This document shows positions 28,335 through 37,257 of a stretch of 64,000 nucleotides of DNA, piece after piece. This stretch comes from Paenibacillus xerothermodurans (GTDB lineage: Bacteria > Bacillota > Bacilli > Paenibacillales > NBRC-103111). The notes beneath the pieces were generated by a model. That model ran no database searches. It worked only from the letters and a program-made list of their open reading frames with translations, and was not told the origin of the DNA. Position numbers and translations under genes: made by a program. The stretch's first letter is position 1, and every line of letters begins with the position of its first letter. The stretch is taken from NCBI RefSeq assembly GCF_002220865.2, contig NZ_NHRJ02000019.1:1-64000 (forward strand), given 5' to 3'.

Positions 28335-28411
28335 TCGTCTATGCGGCGATGCTTATCTTGGTCCTGATTTATTTTACAGGCGAGGGACTATTTATTTATG
28401 AAGGGTTTTAG
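28301..28411 (+). CDS. DltX-like 36-residue membrane peptide ending in FIYEGF
   Basis: A short gene overlooked by length cut-offs. The ATG at 28301 has AAAGGAGG seven bases upstream, and the 36 codons encode a basic start, one hydrophobic helix (EVIVYAAMLILVLIYF) and the C-terminus FIYEGF. DltX of teichoic acid D-alanylation has the same architecture and an F-x-Y-x-x-F C-terminus whose tyrosine is reported to carry the acyl group between DltB and DltD. Here it lies between DltD-like and DltB-like genes, overlapping the former. Motif, size, signal and location agree, so I consider it real. Confidence 0.82.
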   Translation: MAPVTRKAIEVIVYAAMLILVLIYFTGEGLFIYEGF

Positions 28412-28463
28412 GGGCGGCCTCCGTACGTGAAAGCCCCGATCTTTTTTCACTAAGGAGTAAACT

Positions 28464-29615
28464 ATGTGGTATTTGAACATGAACGCGGTTGTTGCGATGG
28501 CCGGTATGGCCCTGGTGTTAGCGCTCACCCGCTGGTGGCCGAGCAACAAGCGCATTCTGCTGCTCGCGTTCAACCTCTGCTTTCTGCTGCTGTTCAGTGA
28601 GCGGCTTTTTGTTTTTTATCTGGTCTACTCGCTTTTGAATTATGCCGCTTTCCTCTTCCTGTGCCGTGTGAGCTCCTGGCGGAAAGGCTGGTTCATTGCT
28701 CTCATTGTTCTGAACGTGGCCGGGGTGTGCAGTTTGCGGTTTTTCGAGATGGGCTTGTTCGAAAATCCGCTGTTTCACGCCATCCTGTTGTTAGGGCTGG
28801 TATACAACGTGCTCAAGGTCATTGACGCTTTGTATTTTGCTTACTTCTTCGGCAAGGACGCACGTGCGCCTCTGCTCGACTACGTGAATTATATTTTATT
28901 TATACCGACATTTACTTCCGGCCCCATTCTGAGATTTCGCAATTTCATGGCCGATACCAAGGAGCCGTATAAATTAACTGCCGGACAGGCCGAGGACAGC
29001 GTGAAACGGATTATCCTCGGTATGTTCAAGAAAATCGTCGTAGTCTTCTGGATGACCGCGGTGTTCGATCACATGAAGGACGGGGACCTCCACACCTTCG
29101 AATCGGTGTTTTTGATGATGTGGTTCTACGCGCTTATTTTCTTTGATTTCTCAGGGTACTCTGATATTGCGATCGGCTTCGGCCGGTTAATGGGATACAA
29201 CATTCCCGAGAACTTCAAAAAACCGTTCCAGTCCCCCACACTCACTCAATTTTGGCGCAATTGGCATGCAACGCTGGGTGATTGGTTCCGGGATCATATC
29301 TTTATGTTCTTCTCACGCAAAGCTCCCAGCAAGGTGACTGCTGCAGGCTTGTCGATATTGATTATGGTGTTGATCGGGCTCTGGCATGGCTTCACTTGGC
29401 TTTACTTCTTGTACGGTCTGTACCACGGCATCGTCATGGCACTGGAAAACCTGCTGGGCAAATCCACCGTGAACAAGAAGAAGGTCTCCCGTGCCTACTT
29501 CTTTGCGCGATGTGCGCTCACCCAATTGATTGTGACCTTTTCGGTCATTGTGTACAGCGGAAAAGAAGAAACAGTGTTCAAAATTTACCGTGGTTTGTTC
29601 AACTGGCCATGGTAA
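28464..29615 (+). CDS. MBOAT-family O-acyltransferase (DltB-like)
   Basis: A polytopic membrane enzyme of 383 residues with about ten helices. MBOAT signatures are present: FIPTFTSGPILRF near residue 147, DFSGYSDIAIGFG near 228, FWRNWHATLGDWFRDHIF near 263 (His268) and the catalytic histidine in IGLWHGFTW (His308). DltB takes the aminoacyl group from the carrier's phosphopantetheine on the cytoplasmic side and passes it through a funnel to the outside. Here the donor would be the carrier of this operon and the receiver the DltX-like tyrosine. AAGGAG six bases before the ATG. Last gene of the operon, followed by a strong terminator. Confidence 0.93.
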   Translation: MWYLNMNAVVAMAGMALVLALTRWWPSNKRILLLAFNLCFLLLFSERLFVFYLVYSLLNYAAFLFLCRVSSWRKGWFIALIVLNVAGVCSLRFFEMGLFENPLFHAILLLGLVYNVLKVIDALYFAYFFGKDARAPLLDYVNYILFIPTFTSGPILRFRNFMADTKEPYKLTAGQAEDSVKRIILGMFKKIVVVFWMTAVFDHMKDGDLHTFESVFLMMWFYALIFFDFSGYSDIAIGFGRLMGYNIPENFKKPFQSPTLTQFWRNWHATLGDWFRDHIFMFFSRKAPSKVTAAGLSILIMVLIGLWHGFTWLYFLYGLYHGIVMALENLLGKSTVNKKKVSRAYFFARCALTQLIVTFSVIVYSGKEETVFKIYRGLFNWPW

Positions 29616-29627
29616 CGCCAAACTGCG

Positions 29628-29674
29628 AGAGGAGGTATGTGGCTGCTGCGAGCAAACACTACCTCCTCTTTTTT
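29628..29674 (+). terminator. Rho-independent terminator of the dlt-like operon
   Basis: AGAGGAGGTA (29628-29637) pairs with TACCTCCTCT (29660-29669), followed by a run of six Ts. It ends the transcript 13 bases after the MBOAT stop. Confidence 0.85.
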
Positions 29675-29744
29675 GCCGTCTGTTATAGTTTTGTAACTCG
29701 TCAGCTGCATGCCTGTGTTCTGGCTGCTAGTTAACCACTGAATT

Positions 29745-29975
29745 TCAATACAGCGCCAAATAGGTCTTTGTTGCTTCTGTGTCGTTCGTTTTAGCATACA
29801 GATACGCTTCGGTGCCGATGACTTCAATGTGATCCAATGCTTCCAAATCGAACGTCCCGTTTTGCTGGTCGGCCCCTTTTTTTATATGTAGAGCTTGAAT
29901 AAGCTGAGGAATCATTTTATGGTCGCTCGATAAAAATGTCACCGGTATTTCCTTATTGTCAAATCGGATCTTCAT
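29745..29975 (-). CDS. Small protein of unknown function, second of a coupled pair
   Basis: A 76-residue soluble protein (MKIRFDNKEIPVTFLSSDHK start). It has an alternating beta/charged pattern and no recognised domain. The ATG overlaps the stop of the upstream gene as ATGA, with GGGGGA about seven bases upstream, so translation is coupled. The coupled arrangement makes it likely to be real. Convergent with the dlt-like operon. Confidence 0.6.
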   Translation of the reverse strand: MKIRFDNKEIPVTFLSSDHKMIPQLIQALHIKKGADQQNGTFDLEALDHIEVIGTEAYLYAKTNDTEATKTYLALY

Positions 29976-30307
29976 GCCGATTCCCCCGTCTCCACAGATT
30001 TTCTGTTATCGATCTTACCTGAGGTATGCGCAGCAGAGAACATCAAATCCGATCTTTCGGCTGAATGGGCCTGTATCGTAGAACAATGCATGATGCTGTT
30101 ATTTGTGGTGATATGAATTTCTCCGACGTAACGATACACTTGATTATGATCCTTTTCATGCACGTGCACTTTACCCGACCGGGTATCGATGTTCAGTGAA
30201 ATCTGGTTTGACAACTCGACCAGGCAGGAGGACTTTTTAAAAGTATTAGGGAAACGAAGCCACTGGCCTAGAGCCGTTTCGACGATTTGGGTATCTTTGT
30301 TGCACAT
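29972..30307 (-). CDS. Small protein of unknown function, first of a coupled pair
   Basis: A 111-residue protein, beta-rich in the middle (LVELSNQISLNIDTRSGKVHV), with four cysteines, two of which lie in CSTIQ and SCLVEL. No signal peptide or membrane segment and no recognised family. ATG with AGAGG eight bases upstream. It is followed by the 76-residue gene with a four-base overlap. An AAAGGAGG sequence further upstream (near 30397) has no start codon at a usable distance. Confidence 0.6.
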   Translation of the reverse strand: MCNKDTQIVETALGQWLRFPNTFKKSSCLVELSNQISLNIDTRSGKVHVHEKDHNQVYRYVGEIHITTNNSIMHCSTIQAHSAERSDLMFSAAHTSGKIDNRKSVETGESA

Positions 30308-30533
30308 GTTGTTCGCCTCTTCTCAAAAAAGTTTTTGAACCTGCAACGCGGTTAGCCCTCTCGCGCTTATAATTTTAGGTTAAAGGTTCCTCCTTTCCGT
30401 TGAATTGGCATTCCGTATCTATTGTAGAGCATCCGGTCTGCAAATAAATGGGAATAGTGTCGAGACATATGTCGAACTCCACTTTTTTACAGTTAACGCT
30501 CGTCCATTTTGCGATACCGCTTGAATTGCAGCT

Positions 30534-30561
30534 TTGAGTTATTTATAAACAATGCTATAAT
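30534..30561 (+). promoter_or_regulatory. Candidate SigA promoter of the epimerase gene
   Basis: TTGAGT (30534-30539), 16-base spacer, TATAAT (30556-30561). It places the transcript start about 50 bases before the ATG at 30618. Confidence 0.6.
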
Positions 30562-30617
30562 TTTGATTGAAATCGCGTACACGCGTACATTTCAACCTTT
30601 ATTCGGAGGTGTCACTC

Positions 30618-31586
30618 ATGAAGTTAGGTGTATTTTCCGTTTTATTTTCTCAGAAATCATTTGACGAGTCACTGGACTACATCGCATCGAAGGGACTGCA
30701 GGCGATCGAAATCGGAACAGGCGGCTACCCGGGTAACGCCCATTGCAATCCGGATGTCCTCTTAGCAGACGACAGCAAATTGAAAGCGTTCAAACAGGCG
30801 GTTGAGTCACGGGGCCTTACCATTAGCGCATTGAGCTGCCACGGTAACCCGCTGCATCCACAGAAACCGATTGCGCAAGAGCATCACGATGCTATTCTTA
30901 AAACAGTAGATTTGGCCCAGAAGCTGGAAGTCCCTGTGGTAAATACATTCTCCGGCTGTCCTGGCGACCACGAAGGTGCAAAATATCCGAACTGGCCGGT
31001 TGCGCCATGGCCGCCCGATTACCAAGAAATTCTCGATTGGCAGTGGAGCAACAAAGTCATTCCATACTGGACTGAAACCGGGAAATACGCTTCCGATCGA
31101 GGCGTGAAAATCGGCTTGGAGCTGCACGGCGGATTCTCCGTACATACCCCTGCAACGCTGCTCCGCCTACGCGAAGCTGCGGGCGAAGTGATTGGAGCTA
31201 ACCTGGATCCGAGCCATATGTGGTGGCAGGGCATCGACCCCGTGCAAGCGGTTCAGATTCTTGGCCGCGCCGGTGCGATCCATCACTTCCATGCGAAAGA
31301 CACAACAATTGATCCAGTCAACGTCAATAAACACGGCGTAACGGATATGCAGTCTTACACTCAAATGCTGGACCGCGCGTGGCAGTTCCGTACCGTTGGC
31401 TTCGGACACGATCTCAAAACTTGGGCGGATATTATCAGCGCGCTGCGTTTGGTCGGTTATGACTATGTGGTGAGCATTGAGCACGAGGACGGATTGATGT
31501 CGGTTGATGAGGGGTTCACCAAAGCTGTGGAAAATCTGCAGCAGGTGATGATCAAGGAGCCGGTAGGCGAGATGTGGTGGGTATAG
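30618..31586 (+). CDS. Sugar phosphate isomerase/epimerase (xylose isomerase-like TIM barrel)
   Basis: A 322-residue member of the AP endonuclease 2/xylose isomerase-like superfamily (IolE/YcjR-type). Strand-end motifs characteristic of the metal site are present: GLQAIEIGTGG, SCHGNPLHP, GLELHGGFSVH (Glu and His), GANLDPSHMWWQG (Asp, His), HHFHAKDT and VVSIEHEDG. The substrate is not predictable; close relatives act on keto-sugars or inosose. The frame opens at 30567 but the ATG at 30618 is chosen because GGAGGTG lies upstream at correct spacing. Single gene with its own promoter and terminator. Confidence 0.9.
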   Translation: MKLGVFSVLFSQKSFDESLDYIASKGLQAIEIGTGGYPGNAHCNPDVLLADDSKLKAFKQAVESRGLTISALSCHGNPLHPQKPIAQEHHDAILKTVDLAQKLEVPVVNTFSGCPGDHEGAKYPNWPVAPWPPDYQEILDWQWSNKVIPYWTETGKYASDRGVKIGLELHGGFSVHTPATLLRLREAAGEVIGANLDPSHMWWQGIDPVQAVQILGRAGAIHHFHAKDTTIDPVNVNKHGVTDMQSYTQMLDRAWQFRTVGFGHDLKTWADIISALRLVGYDYVVSIEHEDGLMSVDEGFTKAVENLQQVMIKEPVGEMWWV

Positions 31587-31620
31587 CACTCCCTTTTGAA
31601 AGTGCCAATATAGAAACGAA

Positions 31621-31655
31621 AAGCCCTCGGACCTTCGCGGCCGTGGGCTTCTTTT
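31621..31655 (+). terminator. Terminator of the epimerase gene
   Basis: AAGCCC-T-CGG pairs with CCG-T-GGGCTT, followed by CTTTT. Confidence 0.7.
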
Positions 31656-31702
31656 GCAGTCTACCTAATTATACCGGCTGCGAACAGTGATCCGGTCTTG
31701 GG

Positions 31703-31918
31703 TTACAGTTTTCCCATCCAACCAAGCACCATAACTACGTCCATTACCAAAAACACGATCAAACTCACCGCACTGAAACCGATCGCAAAAAGGTTTTTGT
31801 TAGGAGCCTTTGCAAGCCTCACGACACCGATTGCAATAATAATTGTGAATAAAATAATGAATGGGTCAAATCCGGAAAATATGGTCGTTGGTTGTGCTGC
31901 CGCTTCAGCCAAATACAT
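31703..31918 (-). CDS. Small two-helix membrane protein
   Basis: A 71-residue protein with two hydrophobic helices (PFIILFTIIIAIGVVRLA and FAIGFSAVSLIVFLVMDVVM) separated by a short KAPNKNL loop. The start is ATG at 31918 with a perfect AAGGAGGT six bases upstream. The layout recalls small Bacillales proteins such as DUF2759, but I do not claim identity. It is convergent with the epimerase gene and divergent from the reductase gene. Confidence 0.7.
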   Translation of the reverse strand: MYLAEAAAQPTTIFSGFDPFIILFTIIIAIGVVRLAKAPNKNLFAIGFSAVSLIVFLVMDVVMVLGWMGKL

Positions 31919-32089
31919 CGAGAGACCTCCTTCAATATACAAAAATTCCTAATGTTATCTTAGCCTGACTTATTGTCAACTGCAAGCAATTTATCCAAGT
32001 GTAACAAGTTTGTCAACTTTTTCCGTGGGCGTGTCAGTGACAACAGGGCGTTCCGATATGCCAATAATATAATGATTAACCGCTTTATG

Positions 32090-32106
32090 TATAACAAATC
32101 GTTATA
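32090..32106. promoter_or_regulatory. Palindrome upstream of the siroheme reductase, possible LysR-type operator
   Basis: TATAACAAATCGTTATA is a perfect 6-bp inverted repeat with a 5-base spacer and contains the T-N11-A pattern of LysR-type regulators. It lies about 110 bases before the reductase start, a suitable place for activation by a CysL- or NtcB-like protein. No regulator gene is nearby. Confidence 0.4.
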
Positions 32107-32214
32107 GTTGCCGGAACCGGATTTCGTTTACGTAACCTGTTAAAAGTGGTAGTATTAGAGTAGTTATCATACTAATTTTATCGGAATTAAGCTTTAAAGG
32201 AGGAGCAGACTACT

Positions 32215-33834
32215 ATGGCATATGAAGCTGTTTGGGCAGCAGACCCGTCCAAGCTGAGTAAAGTCGAGCTGGAAAAGCTTGAGAAAGACGGGCTTGACGT
32301 AATCCGTACAATCATTGAAAAATACGCTCACGAAGGTTATGACTCCATTACGGAAGACGACATGAACCGATTTAAGTGGGCGGGCGTATATCAGCAAAAG
32401 CCCAAAGACGGCCATTTTATGATGCGTGTGCGTATCAATTCCGGGATTATGACTAGCGATCAAGCGCGCGCGCTAGCTGATATCGCTAAGCTGTACGGCC
32501 GTGATCTCGTGGACGTAACCACACGTCAAGCCATTCAATTCCACTGGCTGAGAATTGAAAATATGCCAGACATCTTCAAGAGATTGGAAGCTGCGGGCTT
32601 GTATTCTTACGAAGCATGCGGTGACTGCCCACGGACCGTTGTCGGTAACCCATTGGCAGGTATCGATAAACAGGAACTGATGGATACCACCGCTCTTGTA
32701 AACCAGGTGAACGATTTCTTCCTGTTGAACAGGGATTTCTCGAACCTGCCGCGGAAATATAAAATGTCTATATCTTCCAATATCTATAATTCCGGGCATG
32801 CCGAAATCCAGTGCTTGGCGTTCACACCAGCTACGAAGGAGATCAACGGTGAAGAAGTGATCGGTTTCCACGTGTGGGTCGGCGGAGGACTGTCTGCGAA
32901 GCCTCATTTGGCGAAACCACTCGACATGTTCGTTAGACCGGAAGAGGTACTTAAGGTTGCCACTGGCGTCACAACCATTTTCCGTGACTATGGCTACCGG
33001 CAAAAGCGGCACCATGCCCGCCTGAAGTTCCTGGTTGCCGATTGGGGTCCGGAGAAGTTCAGAGATAAGCTCGTTGAACTGATCGGTGAGATGCCGTCGC
33101 GTGGTAACGATAAGACTGTGGGCTGGAAAGCTGCATATTTTGATGGCGTACATCCACAAAAGCAGGAAGGTTTGAACTACATCGGACTTAGCGTGCCGGT
33201 TGGCCGTCTGAACGCCGACGAGCTGATTGAACTGGCACGGGTCTCCGACACGTATGGCGACAAAACAATCCGTACGACAGTATCGCAGAACATCATTATT
33301 TCCGGCGTGCCTGATGCGAAAGTTGAAGCCGCTTTGCAGGAGCCGGTGTTCGAGCGTCTGACACCTAATCCGAAGCACTTCATGAGCCGTACGGTTTCCT
33401 GTACCGGTAACGAGTTCTGCAACCTGGCTGTGGTTGAAACCAAGGAAAGAGCCACACGCGTGGCCGAGTATCTGGATGCCAACGTAGAACTGGACGAAGA
33501 GATTCGTATCCACTTCATCGGATGCCCTAACTCCTGCGGTCAAAAGCACGTTGCCGACATCGGTCTGCAGGGCGCACTGGTGAAGACACCTGAAGGCATG
33601 GTTGACGCATTTGATATCGCCGTCGGCGGTATTCTCGGACCTGGTGCTCAGTTCAACCAAGCCCTCAAAGGCCGCGTCAAAGGCGATGATGTAGGTCATG
33701 TGCTAGCTGAACTTATCCGATTCTACAAGCAAAATCGCAGTGTCGAAGAAACGTTCCATCAGTTTGTTAACCGTGTGGGCGTAGCTGCATTCCAAGAAAA
33801 GCTTACTTCCATCTTGACTCCAGTCGCTTCTTAA
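32215..33834 (+). CDS. Ferredoxin-type nitrite/sulfite reductase (siroheme and 4Fe-4S)
   Basis: A 539-residue single-polypeptide reductase catalysing six-electron reduction of sulfite to sulfide or nitrite to ammonia. The cluster and siroheme cysteines are present as CTGNEFC and, further on, CPNSCGQ. Two ferredoxin-like repeats (MMRVRINSGIMTSDQARALA and YIGLSVPVGRLNADELIELA) flank the halves, as in NirA/Sir. Arg and Lys residues of the anion pocket (for example RTVVGNPLAG and RQAIQFHWLR) are conserved. GGAGG lies upstream of the ATG. Monocistronic with a strong terminator. Substrate choice between sulfite and nitrite cannot be settled from this sequence; no nitrate genes are adjacent. Confidence 0.92.
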   Translation: MAYEAVWAADPSKLSKVELEKLEKDGLDVIRTIIEKYAHEGYDSITEDDMNRFKWAGVYQQKPKDGHFMMRVRINSGIMTSDQARALADIAKLYGRDLVDVTTRQAIQFHWLRIENMPDIFKRLEAAGLYSYEACGDCPRTVVGNPLAGIDKQELMDTTALVNQVNDFFLLNRDFSNLPRKYKMSISSNIYNSGHAEIQCLAFTPATKEINGEEVIGFHVWVGGGLSAKPHLAKPLDMFVRPEEVLKVATGVTTIFRDYGYRQKRHHARLKFLVADWGPEKFRDKLVELIGEMPSRGNDKTVGWKAAYFDGVHPQKQEGLNYIGLSVPVGRLNADELIELARVSDTYGDKTIRTTVSQNIIISGVPDAKVEAALQEPVFERLTPNPKHFMSRTVSCTGNEFCNLAVVETKERATRVAEYLDANVELDEEIRIHFIGCPNSCGQKHVADIGLQGALVKTPEGMVDAFDIAVGGILGPGAQFNQALKGRVKGDDVGHVLAELIRFYKQNRSVEETFHQFVNRVGVAAFQEKLTSILTPVAS

Positions 33835-33861
33835 CAAAGCGCGCAACCATACAAGCACTGT

Positions 33862-33904
33862 GCAGGCTCGGTTCCCGGATGTGGGTTCCGAGCCTGTGTT
33901 TTTG
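33862..33904 (+). terminator. Terminator of the siroheme reductase gene
   Basis: CAGGCTCGG (33863-33871) pairs with CCGAGCCTG (33888-33896). The stem continues inward with CC/GG and is followed by GTGTTTTTG. Confidence 0.85.
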
Positions 33905-34013
33905 TGCTGGCAGAGCACGATTGTTATCCGATGAGATCTGCAGCCGGGGGTGGGAAGTCACACGCCACACGTGCTTATGTGCGAAGTTAGCCGCCGGACG
34001 CTCCTGGATGTAA

Positions 34014-34058
34014 AAAAACAGCATGGCTCTCCTCAATTTGAGTAGGCCATGCTGTTTT
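34014..34058. terminator. Bidirectional terminator between the reductase gene and uvrA
   Basis: AAAACAGCATGGC pairs with GCCATGCTGTTTT. It has an A run before and a T run after, so it can work on both strands. It is likely to end the uvrBA transcript. The 34059-34200 interval shows nothing else. Confidence 0.75.
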
Positions 34059-34200
34059 GCTGTCTCGTTCCATCTCATGTAATTTTTTGTTGCTTCTCAG
34101 TCTTGGTTTCGTTGAGTTCTATCTCACTTAGACCACATGCTGCTACGAAAGCAGTTACTTCTGGTAGTAGTGGTTCTGCCAGTTTGTCTGCCTTGCGCAG

Positions 34201-37086
34201 CTACGATACCGCAGAGTCCTCAATCTGTTTGACACGCTCAGCATAGTCTTCCGAACGCGCTTTGTCTCTTTCCAAAATCGGTTTGAGGTACTTGCCAGTG
34301 TATGATTCTTGTACTTTGATCACCTGCTCCGGCGTGCCAGTGGCAACAATAGTGCCTCCCTTGCTTCCGCCCTCCGGTCCAAGGTCAATCATATAATCGG
34401 CCGTCTTAATGACATCCAGATTATGCTCGATCACGAGCACGGTATCTCCGTTCTCCACCAGCCGATGCAACACTTTCAACAGGCGGTCGATATCATGGAT
34501 GTGCAGACCTGTTGTAGGTTCGTCGAGGATGTAGATGGTCTTACCGGTACTCCTTCGGTACAGCTCAGCGGCCAGCTTCACACGTTGAGCTTCCCCGCCT
34601 GACAGCGTTGTCGCCGGCTGTCCCAAGTCCATGTAGCCCAACCCTACATCTAACAATGTGTGCAATTTACGGTGAATGCGTGGGACATTTTTGAAAAATT
34701 CACATGCATCCTCTATCGTCATACTGAGCACGTCAGCAATATTCTTTCCCTTGTACTGGACCTCCAACGTCTCCCGGTTGTACCGTTTACCCTTGCACAC
34801 TTCACAAGGCACGTACACATCGGGCAGAAAGTGCATCTCGATCTTGATGATACCGTCACCGCGGCAGGCCTCACAGCGTCCGCCCTTGACGTTAAAGCTG
34901 AACCGGCCTTTTTTGTATCCGCGGACTTTGGCTTCATTCGTAGCGGAAAACAGATCTCTGATGTCATCGAACACACCGGTATAGGTTGCCGGATTCGAGC
35001 GAGGTGTTCGTCCAATCGGAGATTGGTCAATATCGATGACCTTGTCAATATGCTCTAAGCCCATAAACTCGCGATGCTCGCCTGGGCGTACCTTGCCGCC
35101 GTTAATCTCTTTAGCCAATGTTTTGTACAAAATTTCATTGACCAAGGTGCTTTTACCGGAGCCTGACACGCCTGTCACACACGTAAACACTCCTAAAGGA
35201 ATTTTTATATTTACGTTGCGCAGATTATTTTCCTTCGCGCCTTTGATCTCAAGCCATTTGCCGTTCGGCTTACGGCGGTCGGAAGCCACAGGAATGAACT
35301 TCTTACCGCTTAGATACTGCCCTGTCAAAGACTGCGGATCTTCCATAACTTCCTTCGGAGTACCTTGAGAGACAACCTTCCCGCCGTGGATACCGGCTCC
35401 CGGGCCAATATCTATGATATAATCGGCGGCAAGCATCGTGTCTTCATCGTGCTCCACCACGATTAACGTATTGCCCAGGTCGCGCATGTGCTCCAGTGTC
35501 TTGATCAATCGATCGTTGTCCCGCTGGTGCAAGCCGATACTTGGCTCATCCAGGATGTACAGCACGCCCATCAAGCTGGAACCAATCTGCGTTGCCAAAC
35601 GGATCCTTTGCGCCTCACCACCAGACAAGGTGCCCGCAGCACGATGCATCGTCAGGTAATCCAAACCAACATTAACCAAAAACCCTAGCCGCGCTTTGAT
35701 TTCTTTCAATATCAAATGTGCGATCTGCGTTTCCCTCTCGGTTAACGCCAATTCATCGAACCATTGCTGCGAATCGCCGATCGAAAGGGACGTTACGTGC
35801 GCAATGTTCTTGCCGCCAACGGTTACTGCTAACGACTCCGGCTTCAAACGCTGGCCTTTGCACTTGCTGCAAGGCTTGGCGCTCATGTATGATTCAATGT
35901 GTTCTCGAATGCCTTCGGAAAACGTATCACGATAGCGGCGTTCCAAATTGTTTATGATCCCTTCGAATGGGACAAAAGCTTCTTTTTTCATCCCCATGTC
36001 GTTGACGTAGCGGAATCGAACCTTTTCTCCGCCGGTGCCATACAGCAGCTTTTTCATTTGCTCCGGAGGCAGCTCGCCGACCGGCTTGTCCTGCGGGATG
36101 CCATAGTGCTCACACACTGCCGCGAGAAACTGGGGGTAATAATTCGACGTACTGCCCGCCCAGGCTTCGAAAGCACCCTCTTCGATAGACAACTTCGGAT
36201 TAGGTACAAGCAGGTCCGGATCGACGATCATCTTGCTGCCCAAACCATCACACTCAGGGCACGCGCCAAAAGGACTGTTGAATGAGAACATTCTCGGTGC
36301 GAGCTCCTCGATGCTAAAGCCGCACTCTGGACAAGCCAGATTCTGACTGAATAGGAGTTCTTCCTTTTCCAATACATCGACGATAACCCGCCCGTTGGCC
36401 AACTTCAGCGCGGTTTCCAACGAATCTGCCAGCCGGGTCTGCACATCGTCTTTGACGACAATACGGTCCACCACTACTTCGATGGTATGTTTCTTATTTT
36501 TGTCCAGCTCGACCCGGTCTGCAATGTCCATCGTTTCACCATTGACGCGAATGCGGACAAATCCCTGTTTCTGGATATCTTCGAGCATCTTGGTGTGCTC
36601 GCCTTTACGTCCCGACACGATTGGCGCCAAAATCTGCAGACGAGTTCTCTGCGGATATTCCATAATTCGATCGACCATCTGCTCGACGGTCTGGGAAGTG
36701 ATCTCAATGTTGTGCTGCGGACAATGAGGCCGTCCAATACGGGCGAAGAGCAGACGCAGGTAATCGTATATTTCCGTCACTGTACCTACGGTAGACCGTG
36801 GATTGCGGCTCGTTGTCTTCTGATCAATGGAAATCGCCGGCGACAAACCTTCGATAGAATCGACATCCGGTTTGTCCATTTGTCCTAAAAATTGACGAGC
36901 GTAGGCAGATAACGACTCTACGTACCTGCGTTGTCCTTCAGCGTAGATAGTGTCGAATGCAAGCGAAGACTTACCGGATCCGCTGAGTCCCGTAAGCACA
37001 ACGAAACGATCCCTTGGAATCGTTACGTCGATATTTTTTAGATTGTGTGCCCTCGCGCCTTTGATGACGATATTGTCTCTAGCCAC
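34201..37086 (-). CDS. uvrA: Excinuclease ABC subunit A (UvrA)
   Basis: Damage-recognition ATPase of nucleotide excision repair; with UvrB it scans DNA for bulky lesions. It is 961 residues, the normal length. Two ABC modules are visible: Walker [13 protein letters not shown] near residue 33 and [13 protein letters not shown] in the second half, with signatures [15 protein letters not shown] and [13 protein letters not shown]. Zinc fingers are [16 protein letters not shown] and [17 protein letters not shown] start at 37086 preceded by GGTGG. It follows uvrB by 171 bases on the same strand, the Bacillales order. Confidence 0.98.
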   Translation of the reverse strand: MARDNIVIKGARAHNLKNIDVTIPRDRFVVLTGLSGSGKSSLAFDTIYAEGQRRYVESLSAYARQFLGQMDKPDVDSIEGLSPAISIDQKTTSRNPRSTVGTVTEIYDYLRLLFARIGRPHCPQHNIEITSQTVEQMVDRIMEYPQRTRLQILAPIVSGRKGEHTKMLEDIQKQGFVRIRVNGETMDIADRVELDKNKKHTIEVVVDRIVVKDDVQTRLADSLETALKLANGRVIVDVLEKEELLFSQNLACPECGFSIEELAPRMFSFNSPFGACPECDGLGSKMIVDPDLLVPNPKLSIEEGAFEAWAGSTSNYYPQFLAAVCEHYGIPQDKPVGELPPEQMKKLLYGTGGEKVRFRYVNDMGMKKEAFVPFEGIINNLERRYRDTFSEGIREHIESYMSAKPCSKCKGQRLKPESLAVTVGGKNIAHVTSLSIGDSQQWFDELALTERETQIAHLILKEIKARLGFLVNVGLDYLTMHRAAGTLSGGEAQRIRLATQIGSSLMGVLYILDEPSIGLHQRDNDRLIKTLEHMRDLGNTLIVVEHDEDTMLAADYIIDIGPGAGIHGGKVVSQGTPKEVMEDPQSLTGQYLSGKKFIPVASDRRKPNGKWLEIKGAKENNLRNVNIKIPLGVFTCVTGVSGSGKSTLVNEILYKTLAKEINGGKVRPGEHREFMGLEHIDKVIDIDQSPIGRTPRSNPATYTGVFDDIRDLFSATNEAKVRGYKKGRFSFNVKGGRCEACRGDGIIKIEMHFLPDVYVPCEVCKGKRYNRETLEVQYKGKNIADVLSMTIEDACEFFKNVPRIHRKLHTLLDVGLGYMDLGQPATTLSGGEAQRVKLAAELYRRSTGKTIYILDEPTTGLHIHDIDRLLKVLHRLVENGDTVLVIEHNLDVIKTADYMIDLGPEGGSKGGTIVATGTPEQVIKVQESYTGKYLKPILERDKARSEDYAERVKQIEDSAVS

Positions 37087-37257
37087 GTACCAACCACCAT
37101 CCTTTATATTTCAACGGAAGCGCGAAAGCAGGTCAACGTGCAATATTCCAAACGCATGAACCGACATGCATGAAATTGACGCTGACCTTACGCTGTTCCA
37201 TTATTTACTCTAACATAATCCATAGTATTTCCAACTTGTGATGCAATCAAATGTATA

